This document shows positions 34,548 through 43,138 of a stretch of 64,000 nucleotides of DNA, one piece after another. The position numbers and the translations under genes were made by a program. The DNA comes from Bin87 sp964347975 (GTDB lineage Bacteria > Chloroflexota > Dehalococcoidia > Lucifugimonadales > UBA3495), in assembly GCA_964347975.1 (NCBI GenBank), contig CAYGAY010000003.1, positions 81,802 through 145,801 on the forward strand, written 5' to 3'. The notes beneath the pieces are model-generated. The model saw only the letters and a program-made list of their open reading frames with translations. It was not told the origin of the DNA and made no database searches. How positions within the stretch are numbered: position 1 is the stretch's first letter; the number at the start of each line of letters is the position of its first letter.

Positions 34548-35414
34548 ATGAACGCACTCGCCAATGACGCCAACAGCGACGGCGCCGACCGGGACGGCGG
34601 CGCAAACCATAGTCTTTTCCGCGCTGGCGAACTCGCGCTCTTCCTGGATCGCAAGGGACGAACCTACCAGGAGGCGCTGACTCCGGGCGGGGAATTCCAT
34701 TGCCATTTGGGGTGGCTCGCTCACGACGCGGTGATCGGCCAGCCGGCGGGAGGATGGTACACCACCAGTCGCGGACACGTGCTGCTGGGGATACGGCCGA
34801 CGCTGGGCGACTACGTGCGTCTAATGCCGCGAGGTCCCCAGGTCATTTATGCCAAGGATTTGGGCAACATCGTAGCAATGGCGGACATTTTCCCCGGGGC
34901 CACCGTTGCGGAGGCGGGTTTTGGCTCCGGCGCCCTTACGACGGCCCTGCTGCGCGCGGTTGGCCCGGCCGGGCGCGTTCTCACTTACGAAATCAACGAA
35001 GCCGTCATTCCCAAAGCCTTGGCTAACGTGAAATCCGTGATCCCGGACATCTCCCGGCTGGAGGTGACGGCCGGGGACATCGGCGACGGTATCGCGGGAA
35101 CCCCAGTGGACCGGGTGATACTTGACCTTCCCGAGCCGTGGCAGGCACTGACGGCGGCGGCGGAAGCGCTGGTCACCGGAGGCATTCTGCTGTCGTTCCT
35201 TCCCACCATCGTTCAGGTGCAGGAGCTGGTTCTGGCATTGCACGCCGACGGACGCTTCAGCCGGGTGGAGACGGCCGAGACGCTGCAAAGGGGCTGGAAC
35301 GTTTCCCGGCGCAGCGTCCGCCCGGCCCATCGCATGGTGGGGCACAGCGGTTTCATCACCACCGCGGTGCGTTGTTTGCCGCCCAGCCGCCAGGGCTACA
35401 CGTCCAGGCCGTGA
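34548..35414 (+). CDS. trmI: tRNA (adenine-58-N1)-methyltransferase
   Basis: 288 residues. The N-terminal beta domain (RAGELALFLDRKGRTY) leads to the Rossmann fold with ATVAEAGFGSGALTTALL (SAM binding), TYEINEA and DRVILDLPEPW, the NPPY-equivalent of TrmI. It makes m1A58 in tRNA, stabilising the T loop. It appears leaderless (no SD, TATAAT six bases before the ATG). The 3' end overlaps the convergent AcuC-like gene by 19 bases. Confidence 0.93.
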   Translation: MNALANDANSDGADRDGGANHSLFRAGELALFLDRKGRTYQEALTPGGEFHCHLGWLAHDAVIGQPAGGWYTTSRGHVLLGIRPTLGDYVRLMPRGPQVIYAKDLGNIVAMADIFPGATVAEAGFGSGALTTALLRAVGPAGRVLTYEINEAVIPKALANVKSVIPDISRLEVTAGDIGDGIAGTPVDRVILDLPEPWQALTAAAEALVTGGILLSFLPTIVQVQELVLALHADGRFSRVETAETLQRGWNVSRRSVRPAHRMVGHSGFITTAVRCLPPSRQGYTSRP

Positions 35415-36523
35415 ACCGGGAACACTGCGTCCCTAATCGCCGCAACGCTCTCCGCAGCCAGCGCCCGCGCATCGGCGCGGATGTGCTCCGGTATCTCGGG
35501 TATTTCCGTATCCCGCAGGTTGGCGCGGCCCAGCCGCTCCACGGCCGCCGGGGGAATGCGGTCGGGCCACTCCGCGCCGCACATAACACCGTAGGCCAGG
35601 CTCCAACAGCGGGCCACCGCGCCGATGTCGTACCCTCCACCCCCGGTAGCCAGCCAGGGATAACCCAAACCGCCCAGGCGCGTCACCGCCGCGATGAAAC
35701 CCCGGCTGGTCACCTGCAGGTGGGTCAGTGGGTCCGTGTGATACGAATCGATTCCCAATTGGGTGAGCAGGATGTCGGGTCCGAATGCCTGCAACAGAGG
35801 CGGCACGACGGCTTCAAATGCGTCCAGATAGATCTCGTCGTCCGTATAGGGATAGAGAGGAAGGTTAACAGCGTAACCGACGCCCTCGCCGGCGCCAATT
35901 TCGCCGGCGAAGCCGGTGCCGGGAAATAGAAAGCGGCCCGACTCGTGCACCGAAATGGTCAATACCCTGGGGTCGGTATAGAAGGCGTCCTGAACACCGT
36001 CGCCATGGTGGGCATCGATGTCAACGTAAGCGACCCGCAACCCCCGATCAAGCAGGTACATTATGGCAACTACCGGATCGTTGAACACGCAGAAACCGCT
36101 GGCGCGCCGGGCCGCCGCGTGGTGGAGACCGCCACTGATGTTGAATGCTGCCGGGACTTCGCCATCTGCCACCATTCGGGCAGCGGTCAGGGTTGCCCCG
36201 GCGCTGAGCATGGCCGCTTCGTACATGCCCGGGTAGGTGGGGTTGTCTCCGCCCTGGGCGAAACCGAACCGTTGGGCCTGGTAGCCGGTCAGACCCAAGC
36301 TGAAAGTTCGCACAGCGGCCATGTAATCCCGAGAGTGGAATGCTCCGACGCTGGTTTCGTCGGCCAGGGTCGGGGAGACCAGCAGTGAGTCTACTCCATC
36401 GAATGCGCCGTAAGCGTCCAGCAGTTCGTAGGTGTGGCGCAGGCGGATCGGACGCATGGGGTGGTCGGCGCGCAGCACGTGCTGGCTCATGGCATCATCG
36501 TAGATAAAAGCGGCGCGGGGCAT
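35396..36523 (-). CDS. Histone deacetylase family protein (AcuC-like)
   Basis: 375 residues. Zinc-dependent deacetylase fold: SGGLHHAAARRASGFCVFND provides the catalytic histidine pair, VAYVDIDAHHGDGVQDAFY the zinc ligands, and LATGGGGYD the glycine loop. It probably deacetylates lysine of acetyl-CoA synthetase or related metabolic enzymes (AcuC role) or a polyamine. The start at 36523 has GGAGAG upstream; the longer frame is unsupported. Confidence 0.92.
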   Translation of the reverse strand: MPRAAFIYDDAMSQHVLRADHPMRPIRLRHTYELLDAYGAFDGVDSLLVSPTLADETSVGAFHSRDYMAAVRTFSLGLTGYQAQRFGFAQGGDNPTYPGMYEAAMLSAGATLTAARMVADGEVPAAFNISGGLHHAAARRASGFCVFNDPVVAIMYLLDRGLRVAYVDIDAHHGDGVQDAFYTDPRVLTISVHESGRFLFPGTGFAGEIGAGEGVGYAVNLPLYPYTDDEIYLDAFEAVVPPLLQAFGPDILLTQLGIDSYHTDPLTHLQVTSRGFIAAVTRLGGLGYPWLATGGGGYDIGAVARCWSLAYGVMCGAEWPDRIPPAAVERLGRANLRDTEIPEIPEHIRADARALAAESVAAIRDAVFPVHGLDV

Positions 36524-36630
36524 GATCACTCTCCGGAACGCCGGTGGCGAGTTGCCGCAGGGTAACACAGGCGCATCCGCAAGGCAGGCTGCTGTGCTAA
36601 ACTGCGAATTGATATCGAAGGAGCGACAAG

Positions 36631-36975
36631 TTGGCGCAATGGAACATGCACCCAACCGGCAATTGGCTGCGACTACATCAAAAAAACCTGCATGGGAGAA
36701 GCGCCATGACCAGGGACAAGCGGATACACAAAGGCATGGCCTTGATGCGGGACATATGGCGGGTGAATTGGCATGAGCAACGAGGGTGGACTTTGTTCGC
36801 TTGGGGGCTTTGTGCTTGGGCGTCCATCATCATGTGGTTTCAAAGTCGGAATCTGTGGGAGGATTTTGAGACTTGGGAACGGCTGGCACTCAGACTAATC
36901 GCCCCGGTGACTGTCTTCGCCATCCCATGCCTCTTTTACATGGTTTACTCCTGGTGGTGGACCCAACGTCGGTAA
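36631..36975 (+). CDS. Small membrane protein, hypothetical
   Basis: 114 residues from a TTG with AAGGAG seven bases upstream and a TGCTAAACT extended -10 at 36595-36603; an in-frame ATG at 36706 with GGGAGA upstream is the alternative (89 residues). Two hydrophobic segments, TLFAWGLCAWASIIMWF and LIAPVTVFAIPCLFYMVY, follow a basic N-terminus. No family recognised. It is upstream of another small membrane gene and the mobA operon. Confidence 0.6.
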   Translation: MAQWNMHPTGNWLRLHQKNLHGRSAMTRDKRIHKGMALMRDIWRVNWHEQRGWTLFAWGLCAWASIIMWFQSRNLWEDFETWERLALRLIAPVTVFAIPCLFYMVYSWWWTQRR

Positions 36976-37031
36976 GGGCAACCGACCGCTGGCCCCATGC
37001 GCCCGGCAATTGACATCTCGAAGGCCCAAGT

Positions 37032-37481
37032 ATGAACCCGGACTGGGAAAGACAGTGGATCACCATCTGCATTGGCATCGTAACCATCGCAACCGCGGCC
37101 GTCGGTGTTGCGCTTTTCTCCGCCAGACTAGCCGATCTAGCGGTCTCGGCAACAAGCCCGGAAGCCTTGATATGGTTATACTGCCGGTTCATCACCAGTT
37201 TATTCGTTGCATTAATCTACTTGACTCTGATCCGTAATGCAGAAGCGGCGATTTTCGCTACCGACTTTGAACTAGCGCGCGTTGGAACCAACCGAAGAGA
37301 GGCGACTCGGCAGATCTATCAAGGTTTGTTCCCGGTACTGTCAGGTCTTCTGCTACTTCTTGCCCTGAACGTGGCGCAAGACCTGACAAGTTCGTTGAAT
37401 ACCGTAGCCATGCCTCAAACGGGGACGACTAATAAACCGGCCACTTCGCAAATGATCATACCCGTAGGTCATCACGAATGA
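37032..37481 (+). CDS. Small membrane protein, hypothetical
   Basis: 149 residues with about four hydrophobic segments (ITICIGIVTIATAAVGVALF, LYCRFITSLFVALIYLTLI, LFPVLSGLLLLLAL). Its stop overlaps the mobA ATG by four bases (ATGA), which suggests translational coupling with the molybdopterin operon. AAGG precedes the ATG. No family recognised. Confidence 0.6.
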   Translation: MNPDWERQWITICIGIVTIATAAVGVALFSARLADLAVSATSPEALIWLYCRFITSLFVALIYLTLIRNAEAAIFATDFELARVGTNRREATRQIYQGLFPVLSGLLLLLALNVAQDLTSSLNTVAMPQTGTTNKPATSQMIIPVGHHE

Positions 37482-38098
37482 ACCACGATCTACAGGCAAA
37501 CATCACCGCCGTAGTCCTCGCCGGCGGATTGAGCCGCCGCATGGGGCGGGACAAGGCGGTTGAACCTTTTGACGGGGAGCCGCTGATACGCCGGGTGATC
37601 AAACGGGCGGCGGCCGCCGTCAGCGCCGGCGAAGTAGTGGTCGTGGTGGCTAATGCGGAACGGGCCGCCGCCCTGCCTTTGGACGCAAAGCACCGCACCG
37701 CTGTGGACGTGTTTCCCGATTGCGGATCGCTGGGCGGGATCTACACCGGACTTGACGCCGCGCGAACTAACTGGGTACTGGTGACGGCTTGCGATATGCC
37801 GTTCCTTTCGGCCCCGCTTCTGGAGCACATGGCGGGTTTACGCGCCGGAGTGGATGCGGTGGTACCGGAGATAGATGGCCGGCCTGAACCAACTCACGCG
37901 TTCTATTCGCGGGAATGTCGCCGGGCCATCGAGAAGAAGCTACGCGCCGGCCAACTCAAAATCTCCGGTTTTTTTGAAGACGTAACCGTGCGCTACGTAC
38001 CCGAAGCTGAGGTCAGGCAGTTTGACCCGGAGCTGTTGAGTTTTTTCAACATCAACCGGCCTGAGGACCTGGCTCGCGCGTTGGAGTTGGCCCGATGA
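37478..38098 (+). CDS. mobA: Molybdenum cofactor guanylyltransferase
   Basis: 206 residues. VVLAGGLSRRMGRDKAVEPF is the nucleotidyltransferase signature; VFPDCGSLGGIYTGL and VTACDMPFLSAPLL hold the magnesium-binding Asp, and FFNINRPEDLARA the C-terminal part. It transfers GMP to the metal pterin to make MGD cofactor. It overlaps moaD-like by four bases. AOR enzymes normally bind pterin without a nucleotide, so why mobA is here is unclear; it may serve other enzymes. Confidence 0.93.
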   Translation: MNHDLQANITAVVLAGGLSRRMGRDKAVEPFDGEPLIRRVIKRAAAAVSAGEVVVVVANAERAAALPLDAKHRTAVDVFPDCGSLGGIYTGLDAARTNWVLVTACDMPFLSAPLLEHMAGLRAGVDAVVPEIDGRPEPTHAFYSRECRRAIEKKLRAGQLKISGFFEDVTVRYVPEAEVRQFDPELLSFFNINRPEDLARALELAR

Positions 38099-38412
38099 CC
38101 GCCAACGCCTCAAGCACCAAAGCATCCGTCCGCGTCGAAGTGGAGCTATTTGGCCTGGCACGCATGAAGGCGGGGGTGAATGCGGTAACGCTTTCTCTGG
38201 ATGCGGCTGCGACAGTTGCGGACCTGGTCGGCGAATTGATCCAGGCGTGCCCTGATCTGGTCGGCATTGTTCTTTTTGAGGATGGGGCCATCGCCGATGG
38301 CTACGTATTGAATCGGAACGGATTGGCGTTCTTGCCGGCGGAACCCGGGGGCCTCCTCCAATTGGCAGACGGCGACACGTTGCTGCTGCTGTCCAACCAG
38401 GCCGGCGGTTGA
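38095..38412 (+). CDS. MoaD/ThiS family sulfur carrier protein
   Basis: 105 residues ending in SNQAGG, the diglycine tail that is adenylylated and thiocarboxylated by MoeB-type enzymes. The beta-grasp core includes VEVELFGLARMKAG and DGDTLLLLSNQ. It has a short N-terminal extension. It overlaps mobA by four bases and precedes the AOR gene by six, consistent with making the dithiolene pterin for that enzyme. Confidence 0.9.
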   Translation: MTANASSTKASVRVEVELFGLARMKAGVNAVTLSLDAAATVADLVGELIQACPDLVGIVLFEDGAIADGYVLNRNGLAFLPAEPGGLLQLADGDTLLLLSNQAGG

Positions 38413-38418
38413 TTCGAG

Positions 38419-40338
38419 ATGGATACCCTTTTCGGCTACCGGGGTTTTGCGCTGGTTGTGGACCTGGCGTCCGGGGATTACCGCCAGGATGCCATCCCGG
38501 CCCGGGTTCTGCGCGCCACCATCGGCGGTATCGGTTTGGGGACATGGCTGCTGCATCGATATGGGGGGCCGGCGTCGGATCTTGACGGTGAGACGCTGAC
38601 CGATTCAGCGCGCCGCCAGCTGCTGGACACCGCGCTGGAGCCGGACAACCCGCTCATTTTCGTCACGAGCCCCCTCGTCGGCACCGGCCTGACGACGTCC
38701 AGCAAATTCGCCGTGATGACCCGGTCGCCGCTTACCGGGTTTATCGCCGATGGGTTATCGTCCAGCCACCTGGCCGTGGAACTCAAACGGGCCTGCGGCG
38801 ACGCATTGGTCATCACCGGTCGCGCCCCGGAGCCGTGCCTGCTGTACATCGATATCGACGGCAGGCCGCGCATCCGGCCAGCCGGGCAGCTCATGGGCTT
38901 GTCGACCATGGATACGGAGTTGGCCGTAAAGGCCCAATTAGACGACGGCAACCGAAAACCGGTGCGGGTCGCCGGCATCGGCCCGGCCGGGGAGAACCTG
39001 GTCCGTTTCGCCAGCATTGCCAACGACGGGGGCCGGCAGGCCGGCAGATGCGGGCCCGGGGCCGTCATGGGCAGTAAGCGTCTCAAAGCCATCGCGGTAC
39101 GCGGCAGCGCGGACGCGGACCCGCCCGTGGCCGACCCGGAGAGCTTGCGACGATATGCCCGCGACCTCAGCCGGCGCAGCCTGGGCTCGGCCACCGCCAA
39201 GTATCGGGAGCTGGGCACCATTGCCAACGTGTCCGTGTTCAACCGCCTGGGCACGTTGCCCACGCGGAATTTCCAACAATCCACCTTCATCGATGCGGAG
39301 GCGGTGAGCGGAGAGGTGTTGCATCAGACTAAAAAAACGCGGTCGGCGCATTGCGCCAACTGCACCATCGGGTGCGAAAAAATCTTCTCCGTATCGCCAA
39401 AAGACGGTGACGGAAAACCGGAAAAATCCGCCAACGCACGGCTGGAATACGAAAGTTTATTTGCCCTGGGGCCATTGGTGGGCGTGGGTGATCCGGACGC
39501 CGTTATTCGAGCGGTGCGCCGTTGCGACGAGTTGGGTGTCGATACCATCTCCGCCGGAGGCGTGGTGGCCTGGGCCATTGAAACGGCGGAGCGAGGGTTG
39601 CTGCCCGGTGGGAACGTGACATCATCGGCCGGTTCGGAGGAACGGTTGCAGTTCGGAAACGGGGACGCCATCATCGACTTGCTGGAGGACATCGGGCGCC
39701 GACGTGGCTATTTGGGGAATCTGCTGGCCGACGGCACCCGGCTGGCAGCAGAAAAGATCGGGGCCGGTTCGTCGGATTGGGCCATGCAGGTGAAGGGACT
39801 GGAGATGCCGGGTTACGAGCCGCGCAGCCTGAAGACGCTTGCTTTGGGACTGGCAACGACCCCGCGTGGCGCGTGTCACAACCGGACGTCTGCTTATGAT
39901 GCCGACTTCTCGCCCGAGGTGGACCGGCTGACCGTTGACGAAAGGCGGGGGCGCATTGCGGTGGACAGCGAAGATTTTGCCGCCGCGCTGGATTCGCTGA
40001 TCTGGTGCAAGTTCCTGCGACGGGCGTTTTCTGATTTTTGGGAAGAGTCCGCGGCAGTGTACCGGATGGTGACGGGCTGGGAAGACTTCGATGCCGTCGA
40101 ATTGCGCAAAACTGCCGCTCGGGTCGCCGATCTCAAGAAAGCCTACAACCAGCGGTGGGGCTGGAGACGCTCCGACGACACGCTGCCGCCGCGCACGCTT
40201 ACGGAACCCCTGCCGGATGGAGTGGCGGCCGGCATCGGGTTGACGGTTCACGAACTGGACGGGATGATCGCCGACTACTACGCGGCGCGGGGTTGGGATG
40301 CCGATGGCCGTATCGATCCGTCCGTTGCGTTCTCATAA
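38419..40338 (+). CDS. Aldehyde ferredoxin oxidoreductase family protein (tungsten)
   Basis: 639 residues. AOR N-terminal domain: LVVDLASGDYRQD, then IGGIGLGTWLL. The 4Fe-4S cluster ligands are in SAHCANCTIGCEK (C-x2-C-x3-C, near residue 312) and SLIWCKF near residue 535. Family-typical ARLEYESLFALGP and LKTLALGLATTPRGACH contact the pterin. It oxidises an aldehyde to an acid with ferredoxin or, in some relatives, acts on benzoyl-CoA-type substrates. It is the third gene of the mobA-moaD-aor unit; the stop overlaps the convergent rsmG by six bases. Confidence 0.92.
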   Translation: MDTLFGYRGFALVVDLASGDYRQDAIPARVLRATIGGIGLGTWLLHRYGGPASDLDGETLTDSARRQLLDTALEPDNPLIFVTSPLVGTGLTTSSKFAVMTRSPLTGFIADGLSSSHLAVELKRACGDALVITGRAPEPCLLYIDIDGRPRIRPAGQLMGLSTMDTELAVKAQLDDGNRKPVRVAGIGPAGENLVRFASIANDGGRQAGRCGPGAVMGSKRLKAIAVRGSADADPPVADPESLRRYARDLSRRSLGSATAKYRELGTIANVSVFNRLGTLPTRNFQQSTFIDAEAVSGEVLHQTKKTRSAHCANCTIGCEKIFSVSPKDGDGKPEKSANARLEYESLFALGPLVGVGDPDAVIRAVRRCDELGVDTISAGGVVAWAIETAERGLLPGGNVTSSAGSEERLQFGNGDAIIDLLEDIGRRRGYLGNLLADGTRLAAEKIGAGSSDWAMQVKGLEMPGYEPRSLKTLALGLATTPRGACHNRTSAYDADFSPEVDRLTVDERRGRIAVDSEDFAAALDSLIWCKFLRRAFSDFWEESAAVYRMVTGWEDFDAVELRKTAARVADLKKAYNQRWGWRRSDDTLPPRTLTEPLPDGVAAGIGLTVHELDGMIADYYAARGWDADGRIDPSVAFS

Positions 40339-41073
40339 CGGCTGTTTCGCCGGAATACCCACTCGCCGGGGGTAACGGCCAGGAGTGCGACGCACCTTCT
40401 CTACGCAGACCAGCCAGCGGTCGGACGGCAGCGGCGGCGACAGAGAAGCCACCGGATACACTTCGGCAATCTTGCCCCCAAGTTCGGCCAGAGCGTTGGC
40501 CGACGCCCGGGCCTCCGCCGGGCCGTCCTTTCCCTTCCAAGCCAGCAACCGGCCGTGTCCCTTGCACAGGGGCAGGGCGTACTCGATCAGCGTCGGCATC
40601 GCGGCAACTCCCCTGGCGAGGGCAACGTCGAACTGGCCGCGGTAGCCTTCAACACGGGCTAATTCCTCGGCGCGGGTGGTTAGCACTTCGACGTCAGCAA
40701 TGCCCAACCGTTTTACCGCATCCCGGAGAAAAGCGGTCTTTTTGCCCACGGATTCCACCAGCGTCAGGCGTATGCCGGGAAAAGCGATTTTAAGCGGCAC
40801 TCCGGGGAATCCGGCGCCGGCTCCGAGGTCAACGACCCTCAAACCTTTCCGCCATTCCGGTATAGCCAGAAGCGCCGTCAGCGAGTCTAAATGATGCCGC
40901 ACCTGAACTTCCACCGGATCGGTGATAGCGGTAAGGTTGGCCCGACGGTTCCCCTCGGCCAGTAGCCGCGTGTACTCGGCGAATTGCGCTAACTGGCAGC
41001 CTGACAGGTGCAGACCCAGGCGTTCCGCCTGTTCCGCCAGAACCTGCATTCCGAGAGCGGCCGCAGTCGTCAT
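40333..41073 (-). CDS. rsmG: 16S rRNA (guanine527-N7)-methyltransferase
   Basis: 246 residues. ANLTAITDPVEVQVRHHLDS and VVDLGAGAGFPGVPLKIAFP (SAM site) followed by LVESVGKKTAFL and DVALARGVA are characteristic. It methylates G527 of 16S rRNA. The start overlaps the enolase stop by one base (TGATG), so translation is coupled. Confidence 0.95.
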   Translation of the reverse strand: MTTAAALGMQVLAEQAERLGLHLSGCQLAQFAEYTRLLAEGNRRANLTAITDPVEVQVRHHLDSLTALLAIPEWRKGLRVVDLGAGAGFPGVPLKIAFPGIRLTLVESVGKKTAFLRDAVKRLGIADVEVLTTRAEELARVEGYRGQFDVALARGVAAMPTLIEYALPLCKGHGRLLAWKGKDGPAEARASANALAELGGKIAEVYPVASLSPPLPSDRWLVCVEKVRRTPGRYPRRVGIPAKQPL

Positions 41074-42383
41074 CAGTTCAGGAACCGCGCGAACACGTCC
41101 CGGCCGGCGAACCGGGCCCGTTCCCCCAACTCCTCTTCGATCCGGAGCAGACGGTTATATTTGGCAAGGCGTTCGGATCGGGTGATGGAGCCGATTTTAA
41201 TTTGGCCGGCGCCGGTCGCTACTGCCAAGTCAGCGATGGTGGTGTCTTCCGTCTCACCGGACCGGGCCGAAATGACCGGCAGATATCCGCGCTCGTGGGC
41301 GAGGCGCACGGTTTCCAGCGTTTCGGTGAGGGTGCCAATTTGGTTCGGTTTGACCAGCACTGCGTTGGCGATTCCCAGCTCGGCGCCCCGGGCCAACCGT
41401 GTCGGGTTAGTAGTGAACAGATCGTCGCCAATCAGCTGTGTTGCAGGGCCCATCTTATCGGTTAGATACTGCCAGCCTTCCCAATCGTCTTCGGAAAGAC
41501 CGTCCTCGATGGAAATGATCGGATATGTTAGTTGCCAGTGGGCCAGCAGGTCAGCCAGTTCGATGGATGTGAAGGAGCGGCCTTCAGCTTGCAGGATGTA
41601 ATGCCCGTCGCCGGCGTCAAACTCAGTGGCGGCGACGTCCAGGCCGATGGCGATGTCGCCGTCCCGGGCGCAGCGGTAACCGGCCAACCGGGTGGCATCG
41701 TAGAGTAGGCCCAAGGCATCCTCGTGACAGGGCAACGGCGGTCCGTAGCCTCCCTCATCGGCTACCCCGTAGGCGTAGGTTCCGGTCTGTGCCAGAACCC
41801 GGCCCACGGCGCGGTACACCGCCACCACCATCCGCAACGCCTCACGATAGGTCTCGGCGCCGACGGGAATGGCGAGGAAGTCCTGCATGTCCAACCCGGC
41901 GGCAGCGTGTCGGCCGCCGCTGATGATATTGACCATGGGCATAGGCAACGTAGCGGCGTTCGGCCCGCCCAAATACCGGTACAAGGGCTGGCCCGTGGCG
42001 GTGGCGGCGGCGTGGGCGGCCGCCAAAGACACTCCCAGGATGGCGTTGGCTCCGAGGTTAGCCTTGTTAGCGGTTCCGTCAAGCTCCCGCAAACGGGCGT
42101 CCAGCGCCAGCTGGTCAGCGGCGTCGATGTGGCCGGCGATGGACGGGCCAATGGTGTCGTTGACCGCCGCCACCGCGCGCAGGACGCCGTTGCCCTCGTA
42201 GCGCGTGGGGTCGCCGTCGCGCAGTTCAACCGCCTCGTGGCGACCGGTGGACGCCCCGGAAGGCACAATGGCCCGGCCCATCACGCCACTGTCCAGACGG
42301 ACGTCCACCTCTACAGTGGGGTTACCGCGGGAATCCAGCACCTCGCGGGCGCGGACGGCGGCGATTTGAGTGGAATCGGTCAT
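41073..42383 (-). CDS. eno: Enolase (phosphopyruvate hydratase), divergent active site
   Basis: 436 residues. REVLDSRGNPTVEVDV, VPSGASTGRHEAVELRD, VADEGGYGPP, ISIEDGLSEDDWEGW, LVKPNQIGTLTETL and GQIKIGS are all in order, so the fold and both catalytic lysines are kept. Two conserved active-site positions differ: MQDFLAIP has Asp where most enolases have QEF, and ISARSGETED has Ala where most have SHRSGETED. These could mark a natural subclass or altered activity. The gene has no clear SD and follows a stop one base upstream, so it may be translated by coupling with the secreted-protein gene. Confidence 0.93.
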   Translation of the reverse strand: MTDSTQIAAVRAREVLDSRGNPTVEVDVRLDSGVMGRAIVPSGASTGRHEAVELRDGDPTRYEGNGVLRAVAAVNDTIGPSIAGHIDAADQLALDARLRELDGTANKANLGANAILGVSLAAAHAAATATGQPLYRYLGGPNAATLPMPMVNIISGGRHAAAGLDMQDFLAIPVGAETYREALRMVVAVYRAVGRVLAQTGTYAYGVADEGGYGPPLPCHEDALGLLYDATRLAGYRCARDGDIAIGLDVAATEFDAGDGHYILQAEGRSFTSIELADLLAHWQLTYPIISIEDGLSEDDWEGWQYLTDKMGPATQLIGDDLFTTNPTRLARGAELGIANAVLVKPNQIGTLTETLETVRLAHERGYLPVISARSGETEDTTIADLAVATGAGQIKIGSITRSERLAKYNRLLRIEEELGERARFAGRDVFARFLN

Positions 42384-42384
42384 A

Positions 42385-43062
42385 CTAAAAAGTGTGGATG
42401 GTTGCAGGCGGAGGGGCCTGCTCACCGAGGCAGACTCGCCGGCCCATAACCACCGTAGGATGGTCGAACAACGAATCGCTGAACAGCTCGGTTTTGGGCA
42501 GTGCGGCGCTGTATTCGTCACTGGCGTAGGACGTTGTAATTGCACTATAGCCGTCAAAACAGGAATACCAGTAACGGTCCTCCATAAGAGTTCCACCCCC
42601 ACCAACGGTAAGAGTTCCGTCATCCGATAGTATTACTGCATACCCGCCGGCAGTAGGGTAGTTGCTGATCGTAATCGTTAGCCGGCCGCCAGCAGTGATG
42701 GCAATATGTGTTGCTGCAATGTAACCGTCAACGTCGGAAGGGGTAATAGCAGCAGGTTCCTCGCCGGGCGGTAGCGGCGGCGGCAGGTTAATGGGAAGTG
42801 GCATCGCTCTTGCGGAGGGCGGCGCGTTGCCGGCCTCCGCAAGAGTCCGTGTTGCGATGTGGGCGTCCAGCGCCTGCTCCGCTATTGCTTCCCGCCCGGC
42901 CTGCGGAAGGTTGTACTGGGCAGTTTCGTCGTAAGCCGCGGGCCAGACCGCGCTGTATTCCTGAACCAGCGAAGGTATCCAGTCGTTCTGGGCCAGAGCA
43001 ATGCCAACCGGCACACCCGCGCCGACCGCCGACCCAGTGCCCGCAGCCGGCAACTTTTTCAT
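42385..43062 (-). CDS. Secreted protein, hypothetical
   Basis: 225 residues with an N-terminal signal-like segment (MKKLPAAGTGSAVGAGVPVG) ending in IALAQND. The mature part has a proline-rich linker (PLPINLPPPLPPGEEPA), then TIAITAGGRLTITISNYPTAGG and GTLTVGGGGT, which suggests a beta-rich domain. Start fixed by GGAGGAGC before the ATG; the longer frame is a shadow of the coiled-coil gene. No family recognised. Its stop is one base from the enolase start. Confidence 0.6.
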   Translation of the reverse strand: MKKLPAAGTGSAVGAGVPVGIALAQNDWIPSLVQEYSAVWPAAYDETAQYNLPQAGREAIAEQALDAHIATRTLAEAGNAPPSARAMPLPINLPPPLPPGEEPAAITPSDVDGYIAATHIAITAGGRLTITISNYPTAGGYAVILSDDGTLTVGGGGTLMEDRYWYSCFDGYSAITTSYASDEYSAALPKTELFSDSLFDHPTVVMGRRVCLGEQAPPPATIHTF

Positions 43063-43138
43063 TGTGAACGCTCCTCCGGTTCTACTGCCAGCGCATAGCG
43101 CGCAACAGATCTGACCGGCCTTAACCGTGCCCTTCGAA

